From the NCBI GenBank assembly GCA_012032345.1, contig JAAUQI010000038.1:1-49964 (forward strand): 49,964 nucleotides of DNA, in the 5' to 3' direction. Both the position numbers and the translations under genes were made by a program. The stretch's first letter is position 1. The number at the start of each line of letters is the position of its first letter. A model generated the notes under the pieces. It ran no database searches and had not been told where the DNA came from. It saw nothing but the letters and a program-made list of their open reading frames with translations. The stretch is from Leptolyngbyaceae cyanobacterium RM1_1_2. GTDB lineage: Bacteria; Cyanobacteriota; Cyanobacteriia; Phormidesmidales; Phormidesmidaceae. Below are positions 26,442-35,686 of the stretch, piece after piece.

Positions 26442-27758
26442 TTAGCGATCGCCCTCCATCACCTCTATAGTTTTAGGCACCCCTGCGGTAAGTACCTCAT
26501 GGCCAGTCTCGGTGACGAGCAAATCGTCTTCGATACGAATGCCAATGCCGCGCCAGCGATCGCCGACTTCAGGCTGTCCTTCAGCGGGCTGATAGTAGGG
26601 AGAGATGTAAATTCCCGGCTCTACTGTAACCACGTTCCCCGGCTCAAAGGGTTTCCAGGTTTTGTCAGAATTTCGCAAAGTACCGACATCATGCACGTCT
26701 AAGCCCAAAAAATGGCCCGTCCCGTGCATGAAAAAGGCTTTATGCTGCTTGTTTTCAATTAGCTCGTCTACATTTCCCTGGAGCAGACCGAGTTTGACTA
26801 GCCCTGCGGTAATTGTGCGAGTTGCCGCGTCATGAAACTCATTGAAGGCTTTACCAGGCTGTACCTGGGCGATCGCCTGTAGCTGCGCCTCCAGTACCAG
26901 TTCATACAAGATGCGCTGCTCTGTTGAAAACTTCCCTGCTACCGGAAAAGTTCGAGTAATATCGGCGTTGTAGTAGCCGTAAGCGCAGCCTGCGTCAATC
27001 AGCAGCAGGTCGTCTGTCTGGAGCTGTCGCTTATTTTCAATGTAGTGGAGAATGCATGAATTTTCGCCAGACGCCACAATAGACGGATATGCAGGCCCCA
27101 TACCGCCCTCACGCCGAAACAAATGCTCCATCTCGGCCTGAATTTCATATTCGTAGAGGCCGGGACGAGCCATTTCACGAGCCACGTTATGGGCTTTAAC
27201 TGTTATGGCGATCGCCTGCCTCAGCAGCGCTAGTTCTTCTGGCTGTTTAACCCGCCGCATAGTCTGCAGGAGTAACCTGGCATCCTCAATTGCAACTGGC
27301 CCTGTGCCTCGCTTAGCGTAGGTTGCTAGCAGCCGCTGCCACAGCCGCAAAATCTTTTGGTTAAACTCCTGATCTAAGCCAAAGTGGTAGTACAGCCGCT
27401 CGGCCTTTTCCACGTACTGAACCAGCTTTTCATCAAGTTCACTGATGGGATAAACTTCATCAGCAGCATACAGCGCTTTAGCCTGATCAACGCCGATGCG
27501 GTACCCTGTCCAGGTTTCTTTAGCCAGATCCTTAGGCTGCACAAACAGCACAAACTTGTGTTCTTCATGGTGAGGCGCTAGCACCGCTACCGCATCTGGC
27601 TCGTTGAAGCCCGTCAGATAGTAAAAATCGCTCTCCTGCCGGAAGGGATACTCAACATCGTTATGCATAACGGCCATTGGGGCACTGCGAAAGACAGCCG
27701 TAGCCCCTGCGAGCTGAGCCATCAGGTCAGTTCGCCGTCGAGAATAGTCAATCTGCAT
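26442..27758 (-). CDS. pepP: Xaa-Pro aminopeptidase (aminopeptidase P)
   Basis: Removes N-terminal residues before proline. The 438-aa protein has the N-terminal creatinase-like domain (FRSAPMAVMHNDVEYPFRQ, then DFYYLTGF) and a C-terminal pita-bread metallopeptidase. Metal ligands are in LLIDAGCAYGYYNADITRTFP (two Asp), HGTGHFLGLDVHDVG (His), VTVEPGIYISP (Glu) and GIRIEDDLLVT (Glu). All ligands are present, so it should be active with two Mn. Only 4 bases separate its start from the upstream MBL gene stop, so the two are co-transcribed. Confidence 0.94.
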   Translation of the reverse strand: MQIDYSRRRTDLMAQLAGATAVFRSAPMAVMHNDVEYPFRQESDFYYLTGFNEPDAVAVLAPHHEEHKFVLFVQPKDLAKETWTGYRIGVDQAKALYAADEVYPISELDEKLVQYVEKAERLYYHFGLDQEFNQKILRLWQRLLATYAKRGTGPVAIEDARLLLQTMRRVKQPEELALLRQAIAITVKAHNVAREMARPGLYEYEIQAEMEHLFRREGGMGPAYPSIVASGENSCILHYIENKRQLQTDDLLLIDAGCAYGYYNADITRTFPVAGKFSTEQRILYELVLEAQLQAIAQVQPGKAFNEFHDAATRTITAGLVKLGLLQGNVDELIENKQHKAFFMHGTGHFLGLDVHDVGTLRNSDKTWKPFEPGNVVTVEPGIYISPYYQPAEGQPEVGDRWRGIGIRIEDDLLVTETGHEVLTAGVPKTIEVMEGDR

Positions 27759-27762
27759 GTTG

Positions 27763-28560
27763 CTAAAAACGATACTTAAAGACCTGAACCTTAGTTCCCG
27801 TACTCGGCAGTGCGCTAGCCCTAACCGTCAAAGCATCTCCGGTTCCCTGGCTAATCTGAGCGGCGGGTAAGGCTTGCTGTGCCAGTGTCAAAAATTCATC
27901 AATAGGTTCAATTAGGCAGTCTGCAGAGGCAACACCCTCTGCGGCGGCTGTTTGGTACTGCGTTGGAATAGCCAGTTTAGGATTAAGGGCTTGAATCACG
28001 CTGACAGCTTCCTGAGCGTTATAGGCTTTAGGCCCACCACCGACCGGTAGTAGCAAAACATCAGGACGGCCAATTAGAATCTGCTCCTCTACCGTAATCG
28101 GAGCCGCTGCCCCTCCCATATGCACAATATTGATACCCGCTTGATTCCAGCGCCAGATCACATTATTACCAAAGCGACGGCCCCCCTCGCGATCGTGAGC
28201 AGTCAATATGCCCTGGATGCGAAGTGGATCTAACTCATAAATACCAGCTTCAGCTAGTAAACGAGGATTTCCAGGGAGGCCGTCAACCCAACCTTCATCA
28301 AAAAGACGGCTGCTAATCAGTACCAAATCAGCGACTACTCGTACTGGCCGATAGCCCGCTGTACAGCCTGTAGGGCGAAAAGGATTTACCAATATCCGTT
28401 GCCCTGCCCCAGTAAACAGGAAAGCGCTGTGACCCAGCCATTGCACAATAATCGAGTCGCTGGTTTGGGCCTGGAAGGCTTGCCAATGTGAGGTTAAGCC
28501 CAGCCCAAAAGTTGCTAAAAAGGTTGCGCCTGCATAGCGAACCAACTGTCGCCGTTTCAT
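27763..28560 (-). CDS. Exported MBL-fold protein with a degenerate metal site
   Basis: The 265-aa protein begins MKRRQLVRYAGATFLATFGLGL, a short twin-Arg-like signal, so export through Tat is possible. The body has metallo-beta-lactamase-fold landmarks: VQWLGHSAFLF, RILVNPF, DLVLISS, ILTAHDREGG, GINIVHMGGAA and LLPVGGGPKAYNAQEAVSVI. At the place of the usual HxHxDH box it reads ISSRLFDEGWVDG, so the first two histidines are missing. It resembles UlaG-like hydrolases in outline. Catalysis of the standard kind looks unlikely; binding or an altered site is possible. It is upstream of pepP by 4 bases. Confidence 0.75.
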   Translation of the reverse strand: MKRRQLVRYAGATFLATFGLGLTSHWQAFQAQTSDSIIVQWLGHSAFLFTGAGQRILVNPFRPTGCTAGYRPVRVVADLVLISSRLFDEGWVDGLPGNPRLLAEAGIYELDPLRIQGILTAHDREGGRRFGNNVIWRWNQAGINIVHMGGAAAPITVEEQILIGRPDVLLLPVGGGPKAYNAQEAVSVIQALNPKLAIPTQYQTAAAEGVASADCLIEPIDEFLTLAQQALPAAQISQGTGDALTVRASALPSTGTKVQVFKYRF

Positions 28561-28728
28561 AACTCTTGTTTCTCCAACACCAGATTGTAATTTATCAATT
28601 CTAATAGTGGGTGGGCTGTGGCTGTCGCACTGCTTTTTCGGAGTCTTCAGCTTCTAAAACAATTCCTGACAGGATAATAGGTTATCGAGTGTAAACCATT
28701 GCGCCAATCCTTTACAGTCAGATTTAGG

Positions 28729-29367
28729 CTAGTGACTTACTGTAGATAGCCGATCGGCCACTGGGTTTGCTTTAGACTTCGCTAACCCCGCTAAAAAGTT
28801 CCGCAGCAGTAGCTTTCCGGGTACGGTTAAAACACTTTCTGGATGAAACTGTACGCCTTCAACATGAGGATATTGCCGGTGGCGCACCCCCATAATTGTC
28901 CCGTCTTCAACCCAGGCCGTGATCTCTAAACTTTCAGGGCAGCTAGAGCGCTCGACAATCAGACTGTGATAGCGAGTCGCTGTAAAAGGGTTATCCAACC
29001 CAGAAAAGACACCTACTCCCGCATGATAAATCTGCGAAGTTTTGCCATGCATCAAAACCGGAGCGGGTACAACCTGTCCGCCAAAGACCTGACCAATAGC
29101 CTGATGCCCCAGGCAAACCCCCAAAATTGGCGTGGTTTCGCCCAAAACTCGAATTACCTCCATTGAAAGCCCCGCCGCTTCTGGACGTCCCGGCCCAGGA
29201 GAAATTACAATGGCGGTTGGTTTCAGGCGACCAATGTCGCCAATCGTAATTTGGTCGTTTCTGAAAACCTGAATTGATTGGGCTAGCGAAAACTCAGCTC
29301 CTAGCTCACCTAAATACTGAACCAGGTTATAGGTGAAACTATCGTAATTATCGATGACTAAAAGCAT
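28729..29367 (-). CDS. trpG: Anthranilate/aminodeoxychorismate synthase component II
   Basis: Class I glutamine amidotransferase providing ammonia to chorismate-using synthases (tryptophan or folate branch). In the 212-aa chain, the nucleophile Cys85 is in GVCLGHQ, and His175 and Glu177 are in [27 protein letters not shown] is the TrpG/PabA N-terminus and [11 protein letters not shown] the oxyanion loop. One copy probably serves both TrpE and PabB. The gene starts 8 bases after the dgkA stop, which implies one transcript. Confidence 0.92.
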   Translation of the reverse strand: MLLVIDNYDSFTYNLVQYLGELGAEFSLAQSIQVFRNDQITIGDIGRLKPTAIVISPGPGRPEAAGLSMEVIRVLGETTPILGVCLGHQAIGQVFGGQVVPAPVLMHGKTSQIYHAGVGVFSGLDNPFTATRYHSLIVERSSCPESLEITAWVEDGTIMGVRHRQYPHVEGVQFHPESVLTVPGKLLLRNFLAGLAKSKANPVADRLSTVSH

Positions 29368-29375
29368 GGTTTTGC

Positions 29376-29849
29376 CTAACTGAAGCTGAGCTGGAAACGA
29401 GCAAATAAAGGAGGCACTAAAAGACAGCCTGCAACTAAGACAGAAGCTAACGCCGAGATCAAGACGGCTGCCGCAGCGCAGTCCTTAGCGATTTTGGCTA
29501 GCTCGTGATAAGCCTGCTGAACCGTTAAATCGACTACAGACTCAATGGCAGTATTAATCAGCTCCATTGTTAAGACAGCGCCGCTGGTCAGACTCAAAAT
29601 GGCAATGCTGGTCGTATTAAGCTGCAGCCAAAGCCCTAAGCTGATAGCCAAAGTGCCAACTACAACGTGAATACGAAAGTTTCGCTGGGTTCGTAGGGCA
29701 TAGGTCACACCGTTCCAGGCAAATTGAAAACTTGCCAGAAGGTTAGAAGCAACCTGCCAGGCCATTTCCCGATTGGGTTCAGCCAGCTTTGGTACATCCG
29801 AAGCCTGTTCTAGGGAGTTTTGGGAGAAAGGCATAGGCGTCAGTGGCAT
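29376..29849 (-). CDS. dgkA: Diacylglycerol kinase (DgkA family)
   Basis: Small integral-membrane kinase of 157 aa that phosphorylates diacylglycerol or undecaprenol. Family landmarks are [23 protein letters not shown], the catalytic Glu in [15 protein letters not shown], and [15 protein letters not shown]; three hydrophobic spans surround them. A hydrophilic N-terminal tail of about 35 residues precedes the domain. It sits between ybeY and trpG. Confidence 0.9.
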   Translation of the reverse strand: MPLTPMPFSQNSLEQASDVPKLAEPNREMAWQVASNLLASFQFAWNGVTYALRTQRNFRIHVVVGTLAISLGLWLQLNTTSIAILSLTSGAVLTMELINTAIESVVDLTVQQAYHELAKIAKDCAAAAVLISALASVLVAGCLLVPPLFARFQLSFS

Positions 29850-30000
29850 CTTAGAACGACATCTTCAGGCTGAGGAAAGCACCGGGTAGGAGGAAGTCTG
29901 CTATGTCTAGCAGAGTTGGCCCTAAAAAGCGCCCGATGAACCCTGAACTTAGTTTACGATTGACAGTCTAGTCATCCGCTGTAACAACTCTAACCTTAAC

Positions 30001-30516
30001 TCACCTACTAACCATTCCGATCGCCTGCAAAAGCTGCTGCTGTTTGGTTAGCATTTGCTCTAGCTGAACCTCATCAGGATGATCCCAACCCAGCAGGTGG
30101 AGTAGTCCGTGAGCTGCCAGCCAAGCTAGCTCTTGTCTAAGGCTATGGTGCTGAGCAGCTTGAACAGCCGCTGTCTCTAGAGAAATTACAATGTCCCCTA
30201 AATAGAGCGGCTGGGTGGCTAATAGTTCCTCAACCAGAGGGGCAGAATCTTCGAGCGCAGCGAAGGCTAAAACATCTGTTGGTGTGTCTTTAGATCGATA
30301 CTGGGAATTGAGCTGCTGAATTTGGCGATCGCTGGTCAGCCGCAAACCCAGTTCGTAAGCTCCTATGGGCGATCGCTGAGGCTGTAGCTGAGCTATCCAG
30401 GTTTGAAACCAGCTTTGCCAGGGCAGGTTGGGAACTTCTTCAGCCAGTGCTAAATCTTCGACCTCGAAGGCGATTTCAATCTGTGCGGCTGATTTAGCTG
30501 GCAAGGAAATATTCAT
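30001..30516 (-). CDS. ybeY: Endoribonuclease YbeY (16S rRNA maturation)
   Basis: Metal-dependent RNase in rRNA maturation and ribosome quality control. The zinc site is HGLLHLLGWDH with His136, His140 and His146, preceded by KDTPTDVLAFA and YLGDIVISLE. The chain is 171 aa, with about 25 extra N-terminal residues. It starts 3 bases after the DUF3285 stop and is two genes before dgkA and trpG, as in many cyanobacteria. Confidence 0.93.
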   Translation of the reverse strand: MNISLPAKSAAQIEIAFEVEDLALAEEVPNLPWQSWFQTWIAQLQPQRSPIGAYELGLRLTSDRQIQQLNSQYRSKDTPTDVLAFAALEDSAPLVEELLATQPLYLGDIVISLETAAVQAAQHHSLRQELAWLAAHGLLHLLGWDHPDEVQLEQMLTKQQQLLQAIGMVSR

Positions 30517-30519
30517 GTT

Positions 30520-30717
30520 TTATCGGGTCAGATAAGCCAGCCCAAGCAGTAAAGACAATAAGCCAACTGTCGTCAGCGCAAAGTGATAGAGCGACTTGCT
30601 GCCCTTTTTGACCATATTTCTCATAGCCAGTTTGACATAGCTAGGCGGGGGGCTAGAGTCTACCGGAGGCTGAGCTGGAGCTGAAGTTAGGATTGGAGAA
30701 TTTGGCGTTTCGCTCAT
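30520..30717 (-). CDS. DUF3285 small membrane protein
   Basis: A 65-aa protein with a Pro-rich N-terminus, the conserved PPPSYVKLAMRNMVKKG, and one C-terminal membrane span (FALTTVGLLSLLLGLAYLTR). This is the cyanobacterial DUF3285 pattern. ATG 30717 is preferred over an upstream in-frame ATG at 30771, because the homology begins near it. Function unknown. It sits between prfB and ybeY. Confidence 0.85.
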   Translation of the reverse strand: MSETPNSPILTSAPAQPPVDSSPPPSYVKLAMRNMVKKGSKSLYHFALTTVGLLSLLLGLAYLTR

Positions 30718-30799
30718 GGGATAGATCAAGTGATCAGTAGAACAATTAAACAGAGCAGTGCGAGGCTTCACTTATGCTAACCCTTACTAGGGCGAGTTC

Positions 30800-31931
30800 C
30801 TAAACTTCTAGTGGGGCACTCTCGACTAGCTGGTTTTCCTGGCGCAGTCTAGCCTGAATGAAAGGGTCAAGCTCACCCGCCATCACATCCTCTACTGCGG
30901 TGGTCTCAACCCCTGTGCGCAGGTCTTTAACCATCTGGTAAGGATGAAACACATAGTTGCGAATCTGGTTGCCCCAGGCAGCTTCTACCATGTCTCCGCG
31001 AATATCTGCGATCGCCTGAGCGCGCTGCTCCTGAGCCACAATCAGCAGTCTGGCTTTGAGCAAAGCCATTGCTTTTTCTTTATTTTGTAACTGCGATCGC
31101 TCCTGCGTACAGCGCACTGAAAGACCCGTCGGTAGGTGAGTAATTCGCACGGCTGTTTCCACCTTGTTGACGTTTTGTCCCCCAGCACCGCCAGAGCGAG
31201 AGGTCTTGATTTCTAGATCCTTATCAGGAATTTCAACTTCAATATCTTCAGCTAAAATCGGCATCACCTCAATGCCAGCAAAGCTGGTTTGACGTTTGCC
31301 ATTGGCGTTAAAAGGCGAAATCCTAACCAGCCGATGGGTGCCCTTCTCGCTCTTGAGGTAGCCATAGGCATAGCGACCCGTTAGCTCTAGCGTGGCCGAT
31401 TTGAGTCCGGCCTCTTCACCTTCGGAGATTTCTACTAGATCAACCTTATAGCCGTGCTGCTCTCCCCAACGGGTATACATTCGCAGCAGCATCTCTGCCC
31501 AGTCTTGAGCATCGGTGCCCCCGGCCCCAGCATTAATTGTCAAGACAGCTCCGCCCTTGTCATAAGGGCCAGATAAAAGCTGCTGTAGTTCCCACTGATC
31601 TAGATCCTGTGCTAGCCGAGCCACATTTTCTCCGGCTTCTTTCAGCAGGGCTTCGTCGCTATCTTGCTCTAGCAGCTCCAAAATTGCTCGGGTATCAGCG
31701 AGGCTAGTTTGCCACTGTTCTAGCTGCTCTAAATGAGATTTGCAGTCATTCAGCTCTTGCAAAATCTGCTGAGCGCGATTCTGATCGTCCCAAAGCTCAG
31801 GCTGGGCCGCCGTTTGCTCTAGATCCTTGATTTTGGCCTGCAGTGCTGCTAAGTCAAAGATATTCCTGAGTTTTACCCAGGCGCTTACTTAACAAATCAA
31901 CATCTCTCTTGATTTCTAAACTTTCAAGCAT
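30800..31931 (-). CDS. prfB: Peptide chain release factor 2, programmed +1 frameshift
   Basis: Terminates translation at UGA and UAA. It is encoded in two frames: 31931 down to CTT at 31857-31859 gives 25 codons ending KTQEYL, then TGA at 31854-31856. Skipping one T continues as [14 protein letters not shown] to the stop at 30800, giving 376 aa. The UGA-recognition tripeptide SPF is at residues 205-207, and the peptidyl-hydrolysis loop GGQ at 250-252 lies in [14 protein letters not shown]. Low RF2 lets the ribosome slip and makes more RF2, so the gene regulates itself. It leads the cluster prfB-DUF3285-ybeY-dgkA-trpG. Confidence 0.95.
31853..31870 (-). promoter_or_regulatory. prfB: prfB programmed frameshift site
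   Basis: Minus-strand sequence CTCAGGAATATCTTTGAC. The slippery CTT TGA C is the same as in E. coli prfB, and AGG lies three to six bases before it in the position of the internal Shine-Dalgarno, though shorter than the E. coli AGGGGG. The in-frame UGA is the stop that RF2 itself reads. Confidence 0.9.
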
Positions 31932-32082
31932 ATTGCTGAAGTTACTGAACCTATCTTTCAGTTTGAAACAAATAACAGACGGTCGTGAGAGAAAGTCAAG
32001 ATCGGCAAGGCTAGCCCCTGCTGCTCTACCTTCCCCACAACCGCCTGGCTCCTGACTGTACCTTAGAAACCAGCCTTGTAGC

Positions 32083-32808
32083 TTAGTCGCGGTTGATGGC
32101 AATTAGCAGCCGCAGAATAAAAATGAACAGGTTGATGTAAGTCAGGTACATTGAGAGAGCAGCCGATAAATACTGCTCGTCCTTATAGGTACGTGGCAGA
32201 ATGTAGAAGTCAACAACAGCCGCCCCTACAAACAGCAGCACTCCAATAGCAGAAATGGCAATTTCCAAGAACTGAGGAGTCTGGCCACCAGATATCGCAA
32301 AAACAAACTGCCCTACTAGCACAACGATCAGGGCGATCATGCCCAATCCAATCGTCTTGGTTAGGGCCATGCCGTCTTCATCAGACAGATTTGAACCCAC
32401 CTGACGAGCGGCAATAAAGGTCACCCCGCAGCCGAGGGCGGCAAACCCAATTCCGGTCATGCCGACCCCAGAAGTGCTGAGAGCCAGGTATACCAGACCG
32501 CTTAAGGTATAGCCTGAAAGCAAGCTGTAAGCGGCAAGCAGCGGCAAAGCCGTCGAGTTATTGCCTTTCTCAGCGACGTTGCGGGCTACAAAAAATAAAA
32601 TCAGCTCTGCGATCAGCGCTGCCCAAAAAGTGGGCATAAAGAGTCCAGGGTTTGTTGCCAGCACCTGAATGCCACCAAAGGTGCCAAGGGCAGTCAAAAT
32701 CAGGCCGCCCCCGACGTAGGGCAGTGCGTTTGCAATGACGTTAGGCCCTATAAAGTTCCGACCGTTTGCCTGCCGGAAAGCCTCCCGCAAATTGCCTGTG
32801 TTACTCAT
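32083..32808 (-). CDS. Bax inhibitor-1 family (YccA-like) membrane protein
   Basis: A 241-aa protein with about seven membrane spans and the BI-1 C-terminal pattern VGAAVVDFYILPRTYKDEQYLSAALSMYLTYINLFIFILRLL, including conserved acidic residues near the last helices. Bacterial members are linked to proton-dependent calcium leak or to protease modulation; no role is fixed here. The N-terminal 20 residues are hydrophilic. It precedes prfB by about 150 bases on the same strand. Confidence 0.88.
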   Translation of the reverse strand: MSNTGNLREAFRQANGRNFIGPNVIANALPYVGGGLILTALGTFGGIQVLATNPGLFMPTFWAALIAELILFFVARNVAEKGNNSTALPLLAAYSLLSGYTLSGLVYLALSTSGVGMTGIGFAALGCGVTFIAARQVGSNLSDEDGMALTKTIGLGMIALIVVLVGQFVFAISGGQTPQFLEIAISAIGVLLFVGAAVVDFYILPRTYKDEQYLSAALSMYLTYINLFIFILRLLIAINRD

Positions 32809-32992
32809 AAACTTTCCTCAAATTGACTAAACAGCTTAGCAGTTTATTAGTCTTGTTCCTCTGATTCTATCTAAAACAGACGGAGTGATGCTGCGGAGTC
32901 CGAACTAAGAGCTGTTCGGTGTACACTACACGGCCCTTAGCAGGTTTCCGGAAAGACTTAGTTCAGTATTTCTACGGATTCGTTGACCGTGG

Positions 32993-33007
32993 GGTACTCA
33001 CAGTACC
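32993..33007. repeat. Short inverted repeat upstream of sigF
   Basis: GGTACT, CAC, AGTACC is a perfect 6-base stem with a 3-base loop. It lies 18 bases before the -35 hexamer of the putative sigF promoter and could be a regulator site or a chance palindrome. Confidence 0.4.
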
Positions 33008-33024
33008 GTAAAACAACGATGGTT

Positions 33025-33053
33025 TTGACAGTGCTGTCTATCGAAAATAGAGT
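33025..33053 (+). promoter_or_regulatory. Candidate sigF promoter with overlapping palindromes
   Basis: TTGACA (33025-33030, perfect) and TAGAGT (33048-33053, 4 of 6) are 17 bases apart. GACAG-TG-CTGTC (33027-33038) covers the -35 box and the start of the spacer. TCTAT-CGAAA-ATAGA (33037-33051) covers the rest of the spacer and much of the -10 box. A start site near 33060 leaves a leader of about 36 bases. Confidence 0.55.
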
Positions 33054-33095
33054 CAACAAACGATAAAATCGCTCGATTCCAGGTACTTCGCAGAC

Positions 33096-33881
33096 ATGGC
33101 TAGTCAACCTTCTTCTCTTCGTTCTCGCGGTATGGAACTGCTGGTGGCTTACAGGCAGCAGCCATCCGTGTGCACACGCAACAAGCTCGTACAGTTCAAT
33201 GCCGGTTTAGTCCGAAAGATCGCTCATCGGGTCAGCTATCAGTGCGCTGAACCCTACGAAGACCTTGAGCAAATTGGCTATTTGGGCCTGATTCGCGCCA
33301 TTGAGCGCTTTGATCCGGGTCAGGGCTGTGCTTTTAGCTCGTTTGCAGTTCCTTATATTCGAGGAGAAATGCTGCACTTTTTGCGCGATCGCGGTACTGC
33401 TGTTAAGATTCCCCGTCGCTGGCAAGATCTGCAAAAAGAGGGGCAAAAACAGCAGGCGGAGCTAATTCGCCGATTGGGACGCCAGCCCAATGATACCGAA
33501 ATGGCAGTCGCGCTGTCGATTTCGGTGGAAGAATGGCGCGAGGTGAAACTAGCTAACCGCAACCGTTTGCCGCTGAGTCTCGATGCCACTGTTTGCCATC
33601 AGGTAGACTCAACCATCACCCTGGGAGATACGCTAGCCGATGCCCACTGCCAGCTGCTGCAAACTCTAGAAGAAGACCGCCAGCAGCTACAGCGAGCGCT
33701 GAATGAGCTAGAAGACAAAACTCGTACTGTCATTGAGTTTGTTTTTTTCAAAGGGCTATCGCGCAAAGAGGTCGCAGAACAGATTGGCGTCAGCCCCATG
33801 ACCGTCACCCGTCGTATTCAACGGGGCGTTGAGCAGATGGTAGAGTATCTACAGCCTCAGCTGGCCAAGAGCGATTCCTGA
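33096..33881 (+). CDS. sigF: RNA polymerase sigma factor SigF (group 3, cyanobacterial)
   Basis: A 261-aa alternative sigma factor of the SigB/SigF type. Region 2 is GLVRKIAHRVSYQCAEPYEDLEQIGYLGLIRAIERFDPGQGCAFSSFAVPYIRGEMLHFLRDRG. Region 3 contains IRRLGRQPNDTEMAVALSISVEEW. Region 4 has a helix-turn-helix, LSRKEVAEQIGVSPMTVTRRIQRGVEQM. In Synechocystis SigF is needed for pili and motility; the same role is only an inference here. The promoter carries palindromes and the gene ends at a clear terminator. No anti-sigma factor gene is beside it. Confidence 0.93.
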   Translation: MASQPSSLRSRGMELLVAYRQQPSVCTRNKLVQFNAGLVRKIAHRVSYQCAEPYEDLEQIGYLGLIRAIERFDPGQGCAFSSFAVPYIRGEMLHFLRDRGTAVKIPRRWQDLQKEGQKQQAELIRRLGRQPNDTEMAVALSISVEEWREVKLANRNRLPLSLDATVCHQVDSTITLGDTLADAHCQLLQTLEEDRQQLQRALNELEDKTRTVIEFVFFKGLSRKEVAEQIGVSPMTVTRRIQRGVEQMVEYLQPQLAKSDS

Positions 33882-33902
33882 AACTTCCAAAATTTAACCG
33901 CA

Positions 33903-33935
33903 AGAGGGCTGATGTTTTCGTCGGCTCTCTTTTTG
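33903..33935 (+). terminator. Rho-independent terminator after sigF
   Basis: AGAGGGCTGAT (33903-33913) pairs with GTCGGCTCTCT (33920-33930) using two G-U and one weak pair, and TTTTT follows directly. It lies 21 bases after the sigF stop. Confidence 0.75.
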
Positions 33936-34059
33936 TCTGGATTTTCTGACTCAGTTCTTCGCCGACCCCAACCGAAGCTGCATAGAGATGGGACTTACCT
34001 CTATCTGATAGGCTAATTGATCAGGGGTTTACCCCGTGAGGGGCAAGTGCGGGGATGAA

Positions 34060-35643
34060 ATGAGCCAAAACAATTTTCAGCCTGACCCAGCAGGCGCAAA
34101 AAAGTTTAAGCAGCTTCAGCAAAAGCTGCGCGATCGCTGGCTGTCTACGGACTCTTTTGATCCGCAGCCCAGAGAGATCCTGGTAGTGCCTTCGCTCAGT
34201 CTAGATCAGCGAGAACTGCAAAAAATTAAAGGAGTCTATCACTACGAAGAACGCCTGCTGTTTGCGCTGATTCGCCTGCGAAATCCCCGAACTCGCCTGA
34301 TCTATGTCACCTCTCAGCCCCTACACCCCAGCATTATTGACTACTATCTGGAGCTGCTGCCTGGTATCCCTAGCTCTCATGCCCGCAATCGATTGAGGCT
34401 GTTTTCGACCTACGACGCCTCACAAAAGCCACTGACTCAAAAAATTTTAGAACGTCCTCGCCTAGTCGAGCGCATTCGCCAATCTCTTAACATTGAGCAC
34501 GCCTATATGACCTGCTATAACTCCACAGAGCTAGAGAAAAGGCTGTCTCTAGAGCTGAATATTCCGCTATTGGCCGTGGATCCTGATTTACTCTACTGGG
34601 GGACTAAAAGCGGCAGTCGTCAGATTTTTGCAGACTGCGGTTTACCGCACCCTGACGGTAGCCAACTGGTTCATAATCGGCACGATCTTGCCGCAGTCAG
34701 CGCTGAGCTTTGGGAGCGACAGCCTCATCTGCAGCGGCTGGTGATTAAGCTGAATGAGGGCTTTTCGGGCGAGGGGAATGCTCTCTTGAAACTAGGGCCG
34801 CTGGCAGACGTGGCGCCGGGAAAAGTCAGCCATCAGGAGCGGACAAAGCGCCTTCACAAGCATCTTTTGAGCCTGCAGTTTCAGTGCATGACGGAGCAGT
34901 GGGAAAGCTTTGAACAGAAAATTCATACCCTGGGGGCGATCGCAGAAGCCTTTATAGAAGGGGATGAAAAGCGATCGCCCAGCGTGCAGGGACGGGTAAC
35001 GCCTTTGGGTGAAGTCGAAATACTCTCAACCCACGATCAGGTTTTAGGGGGCCCCGACAATCAGGTCTTTCTCGGCTGTTCTTTCCCGGCTGATGGAGCC
35101 TACCGCCTAGAGATTCAGGAAATGGGACGGCGAGTGGGGAAGCAGCTAGCTGCCAGAGGAGCCTTGGAGCGCTTTGGCGTAGACTTTATTGCCGTCAAAC
35201 AGTTCAAGGCTACCTGGGATTTGCAGGCAATTGAGATTAACCTGCGTAAAGGTGGCACCACCCATCCCTTCATGGCGCTAAAGCTACTGACAGATGGCAG
35301 ATACAATCCTGATGATGGTCTTTTCTATACGCCCCAGCAGCAGGTCAAATATTATCAAGCGTCAGACAATCTGCAAAAAGAAGCCTACCGAGGACTGTTG
35401 CCCAGTGACCTGATGGATATCATCGTAGCCAAGCGGCTGCACTTTAATTCGATCGCGGGTACGGGCGCAGCCTTTCACCTGATGGGCTGTCTGTCAGAAT
35501 ATGGAAAACTGGGTATGACTGCGATCGGCAACTCACTAGAAGAAGCAGAGGAAATTTATCAAAAAGTCACCCAGGCTCTAGACGAAGCCTGTGGTGAGCT
35601 TGATCCGCTCGAAAACTTCGAGTCAGCCCCGCTGGAATGCTAA
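34060..35643 (+). CDS. ATP-grasp peptide ligase, PGM1-related
   Basis: The 527-aa protein belongs to the cyanobacterial family annotated as peptide ligase PGM1-related. The ATP-grasp core has VIKLNEGFSGEGNALLKLG as the nucleotide-binding segment, RVTPLGEVEILSTHDQVLGGPDNQVFLGC, and GVDFIAVKQFKATWDLQAIEINLRKGGTTHPF, where Glu and Asn bind Mg. The name comes from a pheganomycin ligase; whether this protein makes peptide bonds is unknown. ATG 34060 is preferred over GTG 34036. No peptide precursor gene is visible beside it. Confidence 0.82.
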   Translation: MSQNNFQPDPAGAKKFKQLQQKLRDRWLSTDSFDPQPREILVVPSLSLDQRELQKIKGVYHYEERLLFALIRLRNPRTRLIYVTSQPLHPSIIDYYLELLPGIPSSHARNRLRLFSTYDASQKPLTQKILERPRLVERIRQSLNIEHAYMTCYNSTELEKRLSLELNIPLLAVDPDLLYWGTKSGSRQIFADCGLPHPDGSQLVHNRHDLAAVSAELWERQPHLQRLVIKLNEGFSGEGNALLKLGPLADVAPGKVSHQERTKRLHKHLLSLQFQCMTEQWESFEQKIHTLGAIAEAFIEGDEKRSPSVQGRVTPLGEVEILSTHDQVLGGPDNQVFLGCSFPADGAYRLEIQEMGRRVGKQLAARGALERFGVDFIAVKQFKATWDLQAIEINLRKGGTTHPFMALKLLTDGRYNPDDGLFYTPQQQVKYYQASDNLQKEAYRGLLPSDLMDIIVAKRLHFNSIAGTGAAFHLMGCLSEYGKLGMTAIGNSLEEAEEIYQKVTQALDEACGELDPLENFESAPLEC

Positions 35644-35686
35644 CTTGAATGTGACAAGAACCGGAAATAAACTCTAAAGTACTTTT

